Source: Tubulanus polymorphus (lineage: Eukaryota > Nemertea > Palaeonemertea > Tubulaniformes > Tubulanidae). Taken from it: a stretch of DNA of 64,000 nt. Every line of letters starts with the position of its first letter. Position 1 is the first letter of the stretch. The notes below the pieces were generated by a model. That model was not told the DNA's origin, ran no database searches, and worked only from the letters and a program-made list of their open reading frames with translations. Made by a program: the position numbers and the translations under genes. The stretch spans positions 19,527,307 through 19,591,306 of the forward strand of contig NC_134031.1 of the NCBI RefSeq assembly GCF_964204645.1, read 5' to 3'. Positions 30,197 to 43,695 of this stretch are shown one piece after another.

Positions 30197-31581
30197 TGAC
30201 TCAGCATCCTGTGTTTCCACTCAGAGTGCAGTCCATCTCGACTCCGATCAACAGACCGTGAAATATATGGAAACACTCGGCTTGCGTCTTGATAGATCGT
30301 TGCTATTGAGTTTCTTTGATGTCGCCATTTTCACGGGAACCTTTCACACGTAGTAGCAAAAAGATGTCACTTTCCACTAACGGCTTGACGTCGTTTGGAT
30401 GAGAAAAAAACCCGTTTCGCTGTCGGCAGATGTGGTGGGCTTGTAAGGAACACCAAATCAAAACAAATCAAACGAAATCTACCAATTAAATAGATAACAG
30501 GGTCTATCCCTATTTTAAGATAAAAAATGTCGTCGTTTAATGATACAAACGGGTTAAAATACCCTAGTTGTTAAGTAGTTGATATTTAGTTTAGTTCGGG
30601 ACGAGTCCCGCGGGCCGAATCGCAATCAATTTACCACCGGTGCCGGAGTCCAAAACGCGCATCGTGCACCGATGAATTGACGCCACAATAACAAACATCG
30701 TCGTATTAAATATTAACCGGATTCTGACGATAAGGCGATTATTGCGCTTTTGGTGAAATTGTTTGTGCGTCGGGTGTATTTCCCGAGAGGCTGATATAGA
30801 GGGGAGGCCGCTGCTGCAGTGACTCACGGAACACTCCGGTCGGTCGTATCACTTTCACAATTCCGCCGTGACTTGCAGGATATATCGTATCTACGTGTTA
30901 ACAACACGTTAAAAATCTGTTGCTCTTTCTGGGAGAATTATCATTAATATTGATAGCGCGTGTAATGCTAGGAGACCATTACAAAATACAAGCGCGCCTA
31001 TGAGTCAAACAGAGCCCTGGATCCGCCACGGCGCGATTTGCTCGATATATTCTAAGAGGGAGTTGAATTTATCTGGCGTCTGATTTGTATTCAGTTTGGC
31101 TAAGTTTTTTTTACCTTTTGGGATGGATGCGATACGTGTTAGATTATGCCATCCAAACTGAAACTATGCATTGAAATAACCAGCGTCCAAATTCGTTGGC
31201 GTATTCCAAAAGAATTTCAGAAAATGATCGGTCTTCCCGTAAAGCGTTGGGTTATCTCGTTCGGAAGTATCGTTATTTTACACAGCGTGTTAAACGAGAT
31301 GATGAGATGCATTTTTCGGGTGATTTATTACAGGAGAAGATTTACTCGGTGACATTCGACAGTCGGATCTGTGAGTCATTTTATATCTGCCGCATGGGTT
31401 GACATTAAACCGTCTCCGGGGACCGAACTCCGATATACCGACCGCGGTTGTTACAAACTGTTGCAACTATTAAACAGACGACTTTCCGTGTTGTCGTCTG
31501 TCGTCGTAATGAATTTTGATACCGGATGATCGGCCGTCGAATAGTGATCTCTAACCGCCGGTCCAGCACGGTGATGACTCA
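30197..31581. promoter_or_regulatory. Cluster of five bZIP (AP-1/NF-E2-like) sites
   Basis: Exact TGA(C/G)TCA occurs at 30197, 30820, 31001, 31372 and 31575. The first and last read TGACTCAGCA, matching the NF-E2/Maf half-site consensus. Chance would give about 0.2 in 1.4 kb at equal base composition. Whether this is an enhancer is inference. Confidence 0.35.
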
Positions 31582-33008
31582 GCAAAAATTTGTCAGCGCG
31601 CGAGGCAGATTTAACCGTATGTCAATTTCCGGATTGGTTTCTGCGGCGAATTGGGCATCTAAATTAGATCAAAGATTAACTGGAGATTCGTTCAAATGAC
31701 TCGGTGCATCCTCGTCAATTCTGTAAACATGACTACGTAATTATATTCGGGATCGGTGCTCTCTGTCATTCAAAGCCTGTTGATGATGGAGTAGTTTAAA
31801 CGGCACGATATCCTCCTCATCTAGAATGATATTGATACGGAACAAACGTCGGGTATGATATGCCGCAGCCATCAGCAAAAACAGAAACGACCAGCTGAAA
31901 TAGAAATGAATTACAAGTATTTCATAATCATGTTCTACCGATTTAACTTGAACGAATTCTCCCTTATTCCGAATTGAAAACATAGGAAACTAATTGAAAA
32001 CTTCTTTGGCCTAATTTCATATATATACATTAAAGAACGAACGAACATATCCTCCCTTTAGATGTTCTGAAGAAGATGGCTAATTTTCCGGGTATCTAGA
32101 TTGATTCTAAAAACAAAATTACCATGCAACAGTGTTATCTTGACAAATAAATTGGCGGCGGGTCCCTTGGTCCCCTCCCCCCCCCCCATCCCCTACTACT
32201 GGAAAAACTACACATCAACAATTGATATCATACAACGATTGATACGGAAGAAAATCCTGTTGCTTTTGGCTGTTGCTGAAAATCACGTCCCGAGAGAGTC
32301 TGCTGCAACCCGCGGTTTGTGCTTCTCGACGAATACATCGTCGTATAACTGGTAATTGGATCAGACCAGTTACAACTTAGTTTATATAGTCACCAGGGAC
32401 GACTCATCAAGCTTGTATTATGTCTATCGGTTGACAGGCAGGCGTATATACTAAACATGCGGGCAACAAGCAGTTCCCGCAAATAGAGATAGTGATTCTT
32501 TCAGTGACTGATGGCGGGAGAACGGCTTCAACCCGTGGCCATTTGCGAGATAAGATAAATTCGATGATTTGTACAAAAGCGGTTGAGAATTATTTCAAGT
32601 CACCGTCACAGACTCGTCTCTGAGGCGATTTGCCTGTCATTCTCGCTAACGCAACCAGACAGTTTTCTGATAGCCTTTTCGTGCGAGTTTTCGTTAACAC
32701 GAGACTGTGAGCCTTTCATCCGGAACAAAATAATAATGGCGGAAAGGAATTAATGAATATCAGGTCTCTAGATACAGTAGAATTCTTCTTACTCGGAACC
32801 GCCAACTCGGGCTAAACCTTCCATTCTTCTAATTCTCAACTCTGAGATACTTTGTGAATCCCCCGTTTACTGAGACGGGGTTCGTACTATAAATCCTCAT
32901 TCGACAAGGATCGAATTTAATTGAAAAATTGAATTATGTGGTCAGTAATTTCCATGGATTGTAGTATGTATCCACGAAAGCATAGTAAAACTAGATTAGT
33001 AGGTTCTT

Positions 33009-33262
33009 CGGGGCGGCTTTTAGGTAAAGGGGGACGCACAGGCAATTTCGGGTGACCGCAGGTGCGAAGCACCAAAATGTGGTCTGGGGATCCTCCCCAG
33101 AAAACTTTGAAAAAAATAGGTGCATTCTGAACACTATCCTGGTTGAAATAAGGAATGATATGTGCTCACAATTTTACCATTTTCTAAACAAAGGTTTTTG
33201 GGAGAGGATTCCAAGGGCACTCGGTCGAAAAAGAGGGTACGACCCTCCTGGATCCGCCACTG
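33009..33262. mobile_element. MITE-like element ending GGATCCGCCACTG
   Basis: The right end TGGATCCGCCACTG inverts to CAGTGGCGGATCCAGG, close to the ends of the 7105 element. The left end (GGGGCGGCTTTTAGG) is diverged. The body contains GGTGCGAAGCACC. Boundaries are approximate. Confidence 0.45.
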
Positions 33263-34794
33263 GCTTTTCTACAAAAAGTCACTAGGTTTTTACTATCGCG
33301 AATGAAACGTTTATATACCGAAGCTATGAGTTAAATGCTTTTCATTTTCGTTCCGTGTCGAAATATTCGACCAACTCCGAGCGTGTTATAGTTACACATC
33401 AGAATGCAAAGATTGCCGAGAAAATGAGTTCAGGGATAACTACAGCGCTATGAATGAATGGATGTGATATTTATATAACGTCGCGCAGCCGAATCGTTTC
33501 GCTGTTTTCTTGCAGATAAAGACGATATTTACATAAATCCGTCCTCGTGAATTTCATCTTTCTCGTCGGATATCTCGAAGTTATATCTGGCCAGACGCAG
33601 AGAAATGAAAACGTAGCGGCTGCAACAATCGTGCCTTCCCCGCCGCCAGTGTTGCGATCTGACTCACAATGTCATCGATGTTGAGATCAGATAACCAGTT
33701 GTTGCTTTCAAGTCGTGACGGATCGTCTCGGCGATGACATCCACGAGTCAAAATCTCTATATGGATTTCTCATGTCCCTTCACAGCAACACAACGAGCGA
33801 ATCGGCTATTTTTCCAGCAAGTGTTATCAATCTGCGGTTTGGCCCGCTCCCTCAGATCTGAGGTTCTGTTGACTCCTTGGAGGTCCACGTACACCGATTA
33901 CCGCGAATTGTTCCATGAAGTCAAAATTCCCAAATATATCATGCGTTATTTTTCAATTTTAACAAATAGCCATGAAAAGATGCCATCTTATTACAGGAAA
34001 TTCAACATTTTAGCGGTGACTGGTCGAAAATGGTAATTTCGAGAAAAATTACTGAAGATAGTATTGCCCTTTGCAAATTCTACGTGAAGTGTAAAATAAA
34101 TTTCCCAGATATTTCCCAATGAGTTCGTACTTTTTACGATGACCCAAGATTCAGTGCTTTTTCAGTATCAAACCCTTGACACCATACTATCATCCATCTG
34201 CGAATTTTTGTTTTATCAAACATCCCTTTTGTCGTATAGTTGGCGATGACAATATCTTGATACCCGGCATTTTTCTATATTTGCTTCGGGGAATCGTCAA
34301 ACCTAATTACGCCTAAATCCGAGGAAATAATAGTAAATATACCCCGCGGTGTGAGTGCACGTGGCAATTTGAAGTTACCCCTGGCAGTGGAGTTTTTACT
34401 TATAGCACCCAAGAGACGGCTCGTTATGAGCTAATTGCGATTTGAAATGGGAGTACGAAGCAATAAAAACGACTTATTCGTCTCAATATCATTAGCAATT
34501 AAGACGCTTGAATGCGGGTATAGTCCAATTGAGATTATTATCTTTAAAAAAACAGATTCGCGAAGGATTGGAAAGCGCCGCGCTGACCGCAGAATAAGTG
34601 CTATCTTTTCCTTTGAATTATTAGCTCGTAAAACAAAGCGTCGTTTATGTTCGATGTGAAACGCGTTCCGACGATTCAGTGCAGTAATGATATATAGGAA
34701 TAAATAAAACCTATAATATGTAGTAAGATTATGAGGATTTTGACGTTTCGGCTCAAAAACAGATTTATTACCGTATTATGTCCACTAATTATCA

Positions 34795-34995
34795 TTGTCC
34801 GGTTCTTCGTCCAGGCGTAAATGGGAAACGGGTCGGATAGATGACTCCTGAGCGCCCTGTAGCAGCTCGGGTGATACTTCTCCCCAGGGAGAGATGTCTG
34901 GTAAGAGTTATAGGCTGGGGGTAATAATAACAATTTAGTGGAAAGCGGCTTTTTGTATCACAGTTAAAAGGGCGCCATAGAAATTAAATTACGAG
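34795..34995 (+). mobile_element. SINE, 5'-truncated, shared-core family
   Basis: AGATGACTCC ... ACTTCTCCCC-GGGAGAGATG ... GGGTAATAATAACAATTTA ... GTATCACAG ... AGGGCGCCATAGAAATTAAA matches in order the element at 37985-38255 on the opposite strand. The tRNA head is missing here. Confidence 0.7.
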
Positions 34996-35249
34996 CAGAT
35001 ATAAGATTTCTGAGATCTGTGTTTGAAAATGGCTCATAGCATTTGAGTAAACGTCGAAATCTTCTTATTTTGGATCCCTATTGTGGAGTTTTTCGTCAAT
35101 TGAATTAGACAGTCACTCTCTCTTATGGAAACCATGCAATGTAGGAATAGATTGTAATCTAATTGGTCCAGTGGGAAATATGCCGACAAAACATTTCAAA
35201 CTTCATGTCATGGCGGGGAAATGTAAAAGCTGCGATCAAGAATATCCTC

Positions 35250-35325
35250 CCTCGGCAGGGTCACCGACAGAGTCTCGCGATGCCATCAGGTTCGAACCCA
35301 TGCAGAGGGATCAAGAGATAAGGCA
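35250..35325 (+). mobile_element. Solo tRNA-like arm
   Basis: GCGATGCCATCAGGTTCGAA at about 35277 matches the arms of the foldback elements at 5311 and 13765, but without the central part or second arm. Confidence 0.55.
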
Positions 35326-36256
35326 TTTTTTCATTCAGAATTAGATTCGAATCCGATCGATTTCGAGGATACGACATGCGTCAGACTCGGTTTTGTGTAT
35401 AGGCCTAAACAGTTCGGTAAACTGATGTATCGAATTATAAAATCTTGTTATTTCTCTCAATAATGACAGCTGAATGAAGGTGATTCAGATGTGAACAAAT
35501 CGGTTTCACCGTTGGCTGGGTAGATCCCCGTTGAAAGAAAACGCGAATTCGCGTCGTTCTTCGCGTTTCCAATGAAAAGTTCATTATCAGTTCAACAACT
35601 GACTGATCTTCCGAATTGAATCGCGAATTAAAACCGTTACGCGCAACTCGATTCATTTTGTGTGTTCGTTTTTCAAATTGGAAAAAAAAGTCGCGTCCTA
35701 TGAGTCAATCTGGTTACATAGGAACACAGCGTTGACTCATCCACACACGTGAGCGCGCGAGACAGACCCTGGTTGCATGCATAGTCTGTTCACATCAACT
35801 CATTAATACCAGTACAAAAAAAAAACACCAATCAATGAAGATCGACAACGATAGAATAGCTAAGAGCGTATGCTTTACCTATTCTATTAAACAGGTTCGT
35901 CGCGAGTCGCCGCATACTTAACAAATTGGTGCAGATCTCCATCAGTTGGCTTAGGATTCAACATCTGTAATGAATCGAGTATGCTTAGGCTGTAAACACT
36001 GACTCACTGCTGTGCCCGTGAACTTTTACAATATTGCTAGGCCTGTAACTACTACGTAGGTTCATACCATAGCCGTTTTCTCTTGCCACTGGTGTAACCA
36101 CTGTCGCAATAACCGGGAACACCAAAACTAAGCAAACTTATAAGGAGCCAGCTTGAAATTTCGCTCATATCATGGACGTCATGCTCTATACAATGACGAT
36201 ACAAGGCTGTTTTCCAGAAAGTAGATGGGTGATCCATGAGCCGCAGCCCGCGTTAT

Positions 36257-36436
36257 GTTGGAAACAGCGCATCCTCGCTTGCCAGGGTTTGATTGCCGCC
36301 CGCGGAAGCTCCGCCAACCCCAAACCCTTGGACAAAGCCTCCATTGGTCTATTACGTTGACCAAGATTTCTTTTGTGTTGGCGTGAGCTTCGGCGGGCGG
36401 CAATCAAACCCTGGCAGTCGAGGATGGAAACAGCGA
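36257..36436. mobile_element. Foldback element with arms of about 50 bp
   Basis: GCCAGGGTTTGATTGCCGCC (36280) is repeated in inverted orientation at about 36396-36415, within arms that match for about 50 bp. The spacer is about 60 bp. The arms open short shadow ORFs. TCCTCG...TGCCA at the ends resembles the 21282 repeat family. Confidence 0.7.
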
Positions 36437-36489
36437 GGTTGTTATGGATGCTCTACACAGTAACAGCTGTCGTCACTCACGATTTGCAG

Positions 36490-37984
36490 TGACTCAGGAC
36501 CAACTTTCTCTCATTCGAAGAGGCCATTCACCAACGCGGCCTTTATGCGAAAACAAAAAATCAGACCTACTCGAGACCAGTTTTAATACAATGAAGCCCG
36601 TAAACGAAACCTGACACGAAATAATGCGACAATATACCGGAAAATAATAGTCCAGTTTTCTCTTTCAAGACGAGATGGATGACGTTCACAGCTGAAAATA
36701 GAACTTTTTCTTTCTCACTTAAGATTTGGGCACATTTTGTTATGTAAACTATACTTTTTACAAACCACATTTCGAACTAGCTTTTGTGCTAATGGGTGGA
36801 TGGTCTTTGTCAAAGTTATAGTTTCTCAGAAAGCCCTTCGAAATGTCAGACAATGTTACAGTGTATGTTTAGTTTCAGCGCCGTCTCGTCGTCAATAAAA
36901 CTGTAGTCGTAATTCAGATAAAACTCGAAATAACTTGATACAATGTTTTGAAACCGGGTCGCGCCGCATAAACGATTACAACAACAGGTCGCGCGCTCTC
37001 GCAACCAGCGCGTTTATCTGCTACAGACGAATCGAGCTCTGCACCATCGAATGAGCAGCCGCTGTTTAGAGAGCTGTTTCTGTCGGTGAACATTTTACTT
37101 GCGGGCGTTCGTCTGTCGCAGGTGTTATCTATCTCATCCGTCGTGCCGGGTTATACCGAACTGTATTAATAAGCATTGTCCCGATTTTATAGTGTAGCGG
37201 TCGTCCTGGAATAACAGCCGCATTTGCAGCACTCGCTGTTTGTCTCTGTTATCATTTTATCGGATTATTCACTATAGTTTTCATACAGTCCCACGGAAAG
37301 TATAGCATCGGGAATAGTCACTGGCGCAGGGAAAACGAAGGTAGGTCTCGGCACAACAAGGAAAAGAAGTTTTCTTTTAAAGATTCCAAGAAACAAAAGA
37401 AGGACGATGGAAATATGATGCGACAGAGTATTCGGGAGGTTGGGTGGCCTTGTCTATCTGACGCGAATCATATTGTATCCCTGATAAGTTGATTTAGGTT
37501 TATTTTCCGATAAGACAATTATTCAATCGTAATTCAATATTACTGAAGTGAAGTGCGGTTTTTAGTTTGACAAAAGACATCCATCATGCGCTGAGGGATC
37601 GCGCGGCGGGCCAGTGCACCGCTAGCGAGGAGAAACCTGATCTGTAATTACATTGTTCTCTTTAATTGAAAATATCAAATATCGACAGAGTTCGTAGTTA
37701 AGTTATGCGTGGTTTGTTTTAATATGCATTCCTCGCTGTTAGCGCCAGTTAGTGTTCGTGTTTTCGAAGTAAAAATCTGAACTCGTTTCCAAAGTTGATT
37801 TCTGGATTATTAGTAGCGAATTTATGCATTGCGGTTTACGTTGTAGTAATTGTGAGTTAGGGCTAAGGTTAAAACCCAAAACTGTGGAATCGGGGTTCAG
37901 CATACTGGGACCGGTGAAGGCAACCTAGCTTGAATCACAGAGCTCCTTTCGTTTCATTTTCGAGGGGTTTTTTCAGTAATAGGT
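36490..37984. other. Noncoding stretch with a possible first exon
   Basis: The GC-richer 36990-37340 interval ends at GAAAACGAAG followed by GTAGGT (donor-like at 37340). It might be a 5' noncoding exon, but no transcript signal supports it. Nothing else is visible. Confidence 0.25.
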
Positions 37985-38255
37985 GAGTAATTTGATTTTT
38001 ATAGCGCCCTTATCACTGCGATACAACGCTCAACCGCGCTTAATATTAAATTGTTATTATTACCCCTAGTCTATAACATTTATCAGTCATCTCTCCCCGG
38101 GGAGAAGTAACATCTGAGCAGCTGCTTAGGCGCTTGGGATCGGGAGTCATCTACCCATTCACTTGATTGCCCGGAGACTATATGGCAATGTACGGGGTTC
38201 GAACCCACGACCTGGCTCTATCAACTCGCCCACACCGCTCGCAATTAATCCAAAT
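37985..38255 (-). mobile_element. tRNA-headed SINE
   Basis: On the minus strand, a tRNA-like head (A-box-like GTGTGGGCGAGTTGATAG and B-box GGGTTCGAACCCC, about 38250-38185) is followed by a core shared with the 34795 element (ACTTCTCCCCGGGGAGAGAT). The tail AGGGCGCTATAAAAATCAAA resembles CR1/L2-type LINE tails. This is the fullest copy of the family in the window. Confidence 0.75.
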
Positions 38256-39210
38256 ACTGCGACTTATTCTAAATTTTAGGTAAGTCGGCTTTCGTCGTTG
38301 TTAAATCGAAGCGTTTGCATTTCTAAACTAAAAACAAAGCTCGATTCCAGATGTTAATTAAAATGCAGTTTGTTTGGTGCCGATCGGTTTTGTGTTTCTC
38401 GATGCAGTTGTTGTCGGCCAGAAAATTCGAAAATAACCCGATACTGTAAACCGTACACACGTAAACACACGGCGCACATAACGTATATACTACATAACTA
38501 ATTAGAAAGTTATTTGTTTAGCGAGACAGACCAGAGAAGTAACGAGCTGGTTTTAATAGTTGCGCGACTGTCTGTTCAATGATAAAACCCACAATAAAAA
38601 AAAACTGTAATAGGAATTAATGACGTTTCAACTCTAGAGCCATGTTCAAAAATGTGTATTTTTTCAATTGGATTCAGTTGAAACGTAAAAATCCTCTTAT
38701 AGTTTATCTGTCGGTTGTATTCTTCAAAGGAACGAGCTGTTTTATTTATTTTAGATATTAGATGAAAAAGAACTTCAAAAATTCCGAAAAATCGGAGCCT
38801 TTACAAAAAATAACGTATAAATCTTCGAGCTTTTGCCCAAATTTTCGGCGTGCAAAGTGCGCCCCACGCCGAAAAAGCCCCACCTCCCCCCATCTCGAAG
38901 GATTAGTTCAAGGAATATTCCCCTAGATATTGATTTCCTCGAAAGTAATATCATAACAATAAAAGAACACCAAAAAGCTGGCATCGCCATCATCAAGCTT
39001 TGAACTTCTTATTACGCAACTTTTAATACTCCGATCTCGAAATGAAACCACTCAGCTACTGAAATTAGGTTTCTCGTCCGACCTTTAGAGTCCGATTCCC
39101 GGTTATTAGCTAGTCCAATTAATACATCTCACATATAGAACGTAGCCGCGTTAATTGAATCAGAATTAACGTATAATTAACCGGGTTTAGAGTACGGTGA
39201 ACTGTATACA

Positions 39211-39214
<4 letters not shown>

Positions 39215-39255
<41 letters not shown>
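39215..39255. repeat. AT microsatellite
   Basis: About 20 TA units, noncoding. Confidence 0.9.
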
Positions 39256-39258
<3 letters not shown>

Positions 39259-39740
39259 CTGTAACAGCTGAACTGTATCGAACCGTGACAATAAATATAG
39301 ATATTGAGCCCCAGTAACTGGAGGTAATCAAAGATTCGGATATCCATCAAACTGTAGATAGCAATGACGTAGGATCGCATCGAATCGTTGTCCTGCGAGG
39401 GCGGTGTAATCAGGGCGTGGACTGTGTGCACTTTACTTTGTTTATCCAGGACTTAGGAGTCCGTAGTTCGTTTCGCTTTTTTCAGCTTTTTACATCTTTT
39501 TACTTGAATCTAATCGTTCCAGGTTTTTAAATTATCGATTTCAAAAGCCTTCTGCGTATATACAGCAGTCCACGTGGCATGAACATTAACACCTGACCTG
39601 ACGTATCGATATCGTTTTTCTCCGGAGTTTTTATCCGGCTGGCCAGTCAATCATTACCGTACTTACCGAGAATAAACACACAATCCCTTTCTACTGGAAG
39701 GGCGACTTAACTCCTTAACCCCTGATTGCAAATATCAAGT

Positions 39741-39916
39741 GCTTATCAGTTTGGTAAGTAGATTGTATAGTACGCACGTTGTCAGCTGTGCAGCCGGTAT
39801 TATCAGTGTGTGTGAGTATCGGCAGACAACTTTATGAAATACGCTTACCCTTCTTCACATAAGTGATAAGAGCGATTTATCCTTACTCAATAACTGATAC
39901 TGAAGCCATTTATCAG
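39741..39916. promoter_or_regulatory. GATA-motif cluster
   Basis: Four matches to the GATA-factor core (CTTATCA at 39742, TTATCA at 39800, TGATAA at 39864, TTATCA at 39909) plus a near match at 39876 lie within 180 bp. A candidate enhancer only; AT-rich sequence raises the chance expectation. Confidence 0.25.
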
Positions 39917-40862
39917 ATTTGGTATATTTTCGTACTCTGGAAATAGATGTTGAATTGTTATAGGCGTTTTTTTTTCTCTCGATTCGTACGGCGCTTATCG
40001 CTACGCTGAGGTTAGTATAAATGTGAAGGTTGTTCTTTGTGCGGAAGAGTGCTGTTCACAGCTATTTTATTATTGAAAATAAAAATTCGCTTTGTTCGCG
40101 CTTTATCGATTAAAGTAATAGAGAGAAAGAGAGAGTGGATATTTCGAATCTCGATAAAACGACTTCGAAACTGTTAATTTTCATCCCCTTTTAAAGAGAC
40201 TCTTTTATATATAATGCATGCTGCGGTTCATTCTCGCATCTCGTGTTTCATAGAACTGTTTTCTAATGTCCGTGAAATGTTTACATTGGCGCAAAAGCAG
40301 GGAATGTTTTCGTTGTTTTTAAACAGGCATTCGAACTTGTACTATTTACATTATAGTATTCACTTGTTACGCAAGTTGATGATTTATCAGCGCGTTATGC
40401 GGCGCGCGCTCCGTCACTAAAACACCTCAAACATTTTTAGGATACGTCGTCTTGCGGGGCCTTCGAATGCAAAAAGTTTATAGCTTTACAAGAAAGATCT
40501 GACCATCAGAAAATCTATTCATTGGATGATTTATCATATAGCATTTCTTAGTATCTTCGTTTCATTGACGAATACGATATCTTGATTTTGAAGAATAAAA
40601 AAAACCTAAACTACATCGGGTTTGCTCCTCTATACGAGTCACTCAGCGTAATGAGGATAAAAATTTACCCCTTCAAAAAATGTGCCCCTTCTGCATATAA
40701 GTTCATATGATTAGAATTTCGTACGCGCGTGGAGCATAGTGCTGCTGAAGATTAACACATTTTGCTTACACTTTCATAACGAGTCCTACCCTAAAGCTGG
40801 TACAATTTATATTACTATCTTCAGTATCACGATTGGTAGAACACTATATCCGTGTTGACGCG

Positions 40863-41167
40863 ATGAGGAGAGAATCCCACAATGATAATAAAAAGTCCGA
40901 AAATGAAACTTCGAGATAGTAGTTTATTTCAACGTTTCGACTATATCCTAATAGTCATCTAAAAAATTTTCCTTTAGTTTGTATCATCTCTGATTACTTG
41001 AATTAGTCTCTTTGTCTCTGGATTGTATATATATCTCATAATTTCTGTAGTATCTCATTATTCCTGAAGATGACTATTAGGATATAGTCGAAACGTTGAA
41101 ATAAACTACTATCTCGAAGTTTCATTTTCGGACTTTTTCGTTATAATTGTGGGATTCTCTCCTCATC
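40863..41167. mobile_element. Foldback MITE with about 97-bp terminal inverted repeats
   Basis: The left arm (40863-40959) and right arm (41067-41167) are near-perfect inverses, starting ATGAGGAGAGAATCCCACAA and including TTTCAACGTTTCGACTATAT. The 108-bp centre is unrelated. The same ends define the element in intron 1 of both light chain genes, so this is a family reference copy without the 69-bp array. Confidence 0.85.
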
Positions 41168-43557
41168 CTTATCTTCAGTAATCATCAGTAGCAGTTTCTC
41201 TAATAAACTGGCCATCTTCTATACCCCCTCCCCCCCCCCCGAGGCCTGGTATTCATTCATGTCGATAGTTTACATTCAATATTCGTGTAAAAACATACAT
41301 TTTACACCTGCCCGCGTCTTGTAAACGCTAATATTTACCGGAGCTAGTCACGTCGGTAGAATTCTCGCCGAATACTAGCGCGGAATCTACCGCGAAATGT
41401 TTGCCAAATATTCATTCCCTCTCGACAACAAGCATCAATACAACGCGTTCGTTCATTCAGCCTGGGAAAATAGTCGCCTTGTTTTTGCTGGCACCTTCAC
41501 GAGAAAACAAAACTGTAACTGTGGTATTTCTGAATAAAATTGATCATCAAGATAAAATTCTCGATGGTTTTTGTGAAGGCCGTGCGCAAAAGTAATTGAA
41601 GATGGGTACATAAATTGGCTTTTGAAGTAAAAAGAACGACAGAACCGATTTCGGTTGCGTGTCGTGTCTCATATTTCCAAGCGGTTTTTAATCATCAAAT
41701 ATTCTGCCCGAGTCTGATGAGCTTGAATAAGTTCCTGCGCGTGTTTGCGTTTGACTGGTGTCACTTTCACATTTCTCAAAACAATTATTATCCGTCGCCG
41801 TTCGACAGACGACAACAGTCCGGGGTTTCATTTCGCAGACGAACCGCGATTCTATACGGAATAAACCGGTCTTATGACATGTGGACTTAGCCTGTCCTCA
41901 TATTTGCGATGATGTCTCAAAAAACGCTATCATTTTACACGGTCGAAGCCTGGCTACGTGTCAGAACACAATCTATATTGATCAATGTCAGGTTATCACC
42001 GGCATTTCTCGTTCTCCGTTCAGATGACGTATGACGCCGTTCTTTTGTTGTTTTCTAGCCGTAATTAGTTTTACCTATCAATCACGCTGCGCCGTTACGC
42101 GCACGCGGACCATTACAGTCGATAATTACACTAACTAACGTTTATTACTCATATGCCCGTTATGATGCCCTTTGTCTTTAGCGGTAAAACGTCTCAGACT
42201 CGTGCCACGTGACTGCTTCAGAAGTGGATAATTGGAGGCGCGGTATTTTGATCGTTTAGCCGTAACCTTTCAGAACAGCGAAATTATACGTGAATCATAC
42301 TATAACATGACATGTATTGATATCAGTATTCACCTTAAAACATCAAGTCATCACACACAAAGACACAGTGAATTTTCTTCCAATTATTCCACATCCGCAA
42401 AGTCTCCAATAATTTCAAAAGGTATCCATATTACTGTCAGTGAGCTCAGCTTCTCCGGTTCTCGTCTACAACGGTACTTATTTTTCCATGTCCATTAAAA
42501 GATGGCGAAAAGAAATCTACCATCGGCCGCGTCCCAACGAGACGTTCTTGGAAATATCACTTCTTAAAGTTATTGAAGAGGCCTGTGGATAGCTGTTGTA
42601 AGAATGGTCGTGACTCTGGTTGGCAAAGTTTACGACAATATTTACCACTGAAGCGTCAGACATTTTTCCCGCTCAACGGAGCTGAACTCGAGTTTTTGAT
42701 CACTTACATTGACACATCACTGGTCGTCTGGTCAACAACGGTCGTTGTTTCGAATCAAATATCTCATTTATATCGCCGGGAAGCGTTTTTCGTATACGCC
42801 AGCAAAAGACCAACAAGCCTCCATCCTGACAATGTGGCTTCACTTTCTTGACAATCTCCGATAATTGGCACTGCGCAGTTGTAGTTTATGGCTTAATGAC
42901 GCTTAAACGTCTTAGCATCGATGTTGCCGGGTTTAGAAAGGTCATCGCTGCAGGAGGAACATTCGAAGCCGTTCTAACAAGACTAAAGAGTTATCCCTTA
43001 ATGCTTTATACAAAATCGTAACGGATTGAGGAAAAAACATGATACCGAAAGTTATACTTTATTGGCTTCAAATCAATTTCAGACGATAATGAATCAAAAG
43101 GGGAAGGTTTGAAAAGTTAGTGATATGTAGAACTGCTTTATGGAAAGGATAAGGAGTAAAGGAAACGGAGATACGATGAGAAAATCCAGGAAAATACTGC
43201 GAAATAAGAGACTGAAAACGAGATGAAATAAGGGAATGATGAACGATGAATTTTAGCTGTTTCTATTCTAAATATTGACATCCGCAGTTGAGATAAATCC
43301 AATATTGATAGCAATCACAATTTATTTCAAATTTTCACACGTTTTCTGTTGATTCGCTCATTACGAGAGACACATCAATTATACATGGCTGATAGTAGTT
43401 CATCATCGCGGACATTTTTCACGATGTTCATCGCGCCACTGAGTGAAACTGATCGCTGCACCTCGGCTCGCCGCATCCTGAATAACAAAGGACATACCAG
43501 GAAACTGAAACTCGAAACTCGAAAATCGTCGTGGTGTAGGGACAGAACTTTTGGGTC
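41168..43557. other. Noncoding stretch
   Basis: Poly-C at about 41229. No recognisable gene; ORFs up to 92 codons without motifs. Confidence 0.4.
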
Positions 43558-43695
43558 CAGGGTCCAGTTTCACGAAAAAGTTTAAGTCTAAAAACGGTTA
43601 AGTTTGAATTGTTGCCCTCATTGAAAACATGAAGTAACCAATGGCAATTACACCAAAAATTTGAGGTTAACTTTTTCGTGAAACCTGGCCCAGTT
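43558..43695. mobile_element. Foldback element, TTTCACGAAAAAGTT family
   Basis: AGTTTCACGAAAAAGTTTAA (left) and, reversed, AGGTTTCACGAAAAAGTTAA (right) enclose about 90 bp. A weaker relative with ...CCTGGCCCAGT ends lies at 59095-59228. Confidence 0.7.

Larger units (their letters stand above)
28373..34794. other. Noncoding stretch
   Basis: I see no gene. It contains a foldback element (29183-29275), a retroposon-like tail AATAAAGAATTGAATTGAAT at 29669, a MITE-like element (33009-33262), poly-C at about 32175, and seven exact bZIP sites (28851, 30197, 30820, 31001, 31372, 31575, 33660). ORFs here are short and without recognisable motifs. Confidence 0.4.

Noticed and set aside
36179-36407. 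Three overlapping frames around 36.2-36.4 kb
   Set aside because: They arise from the GC-rich arms of the foldback element at 36257-36436.
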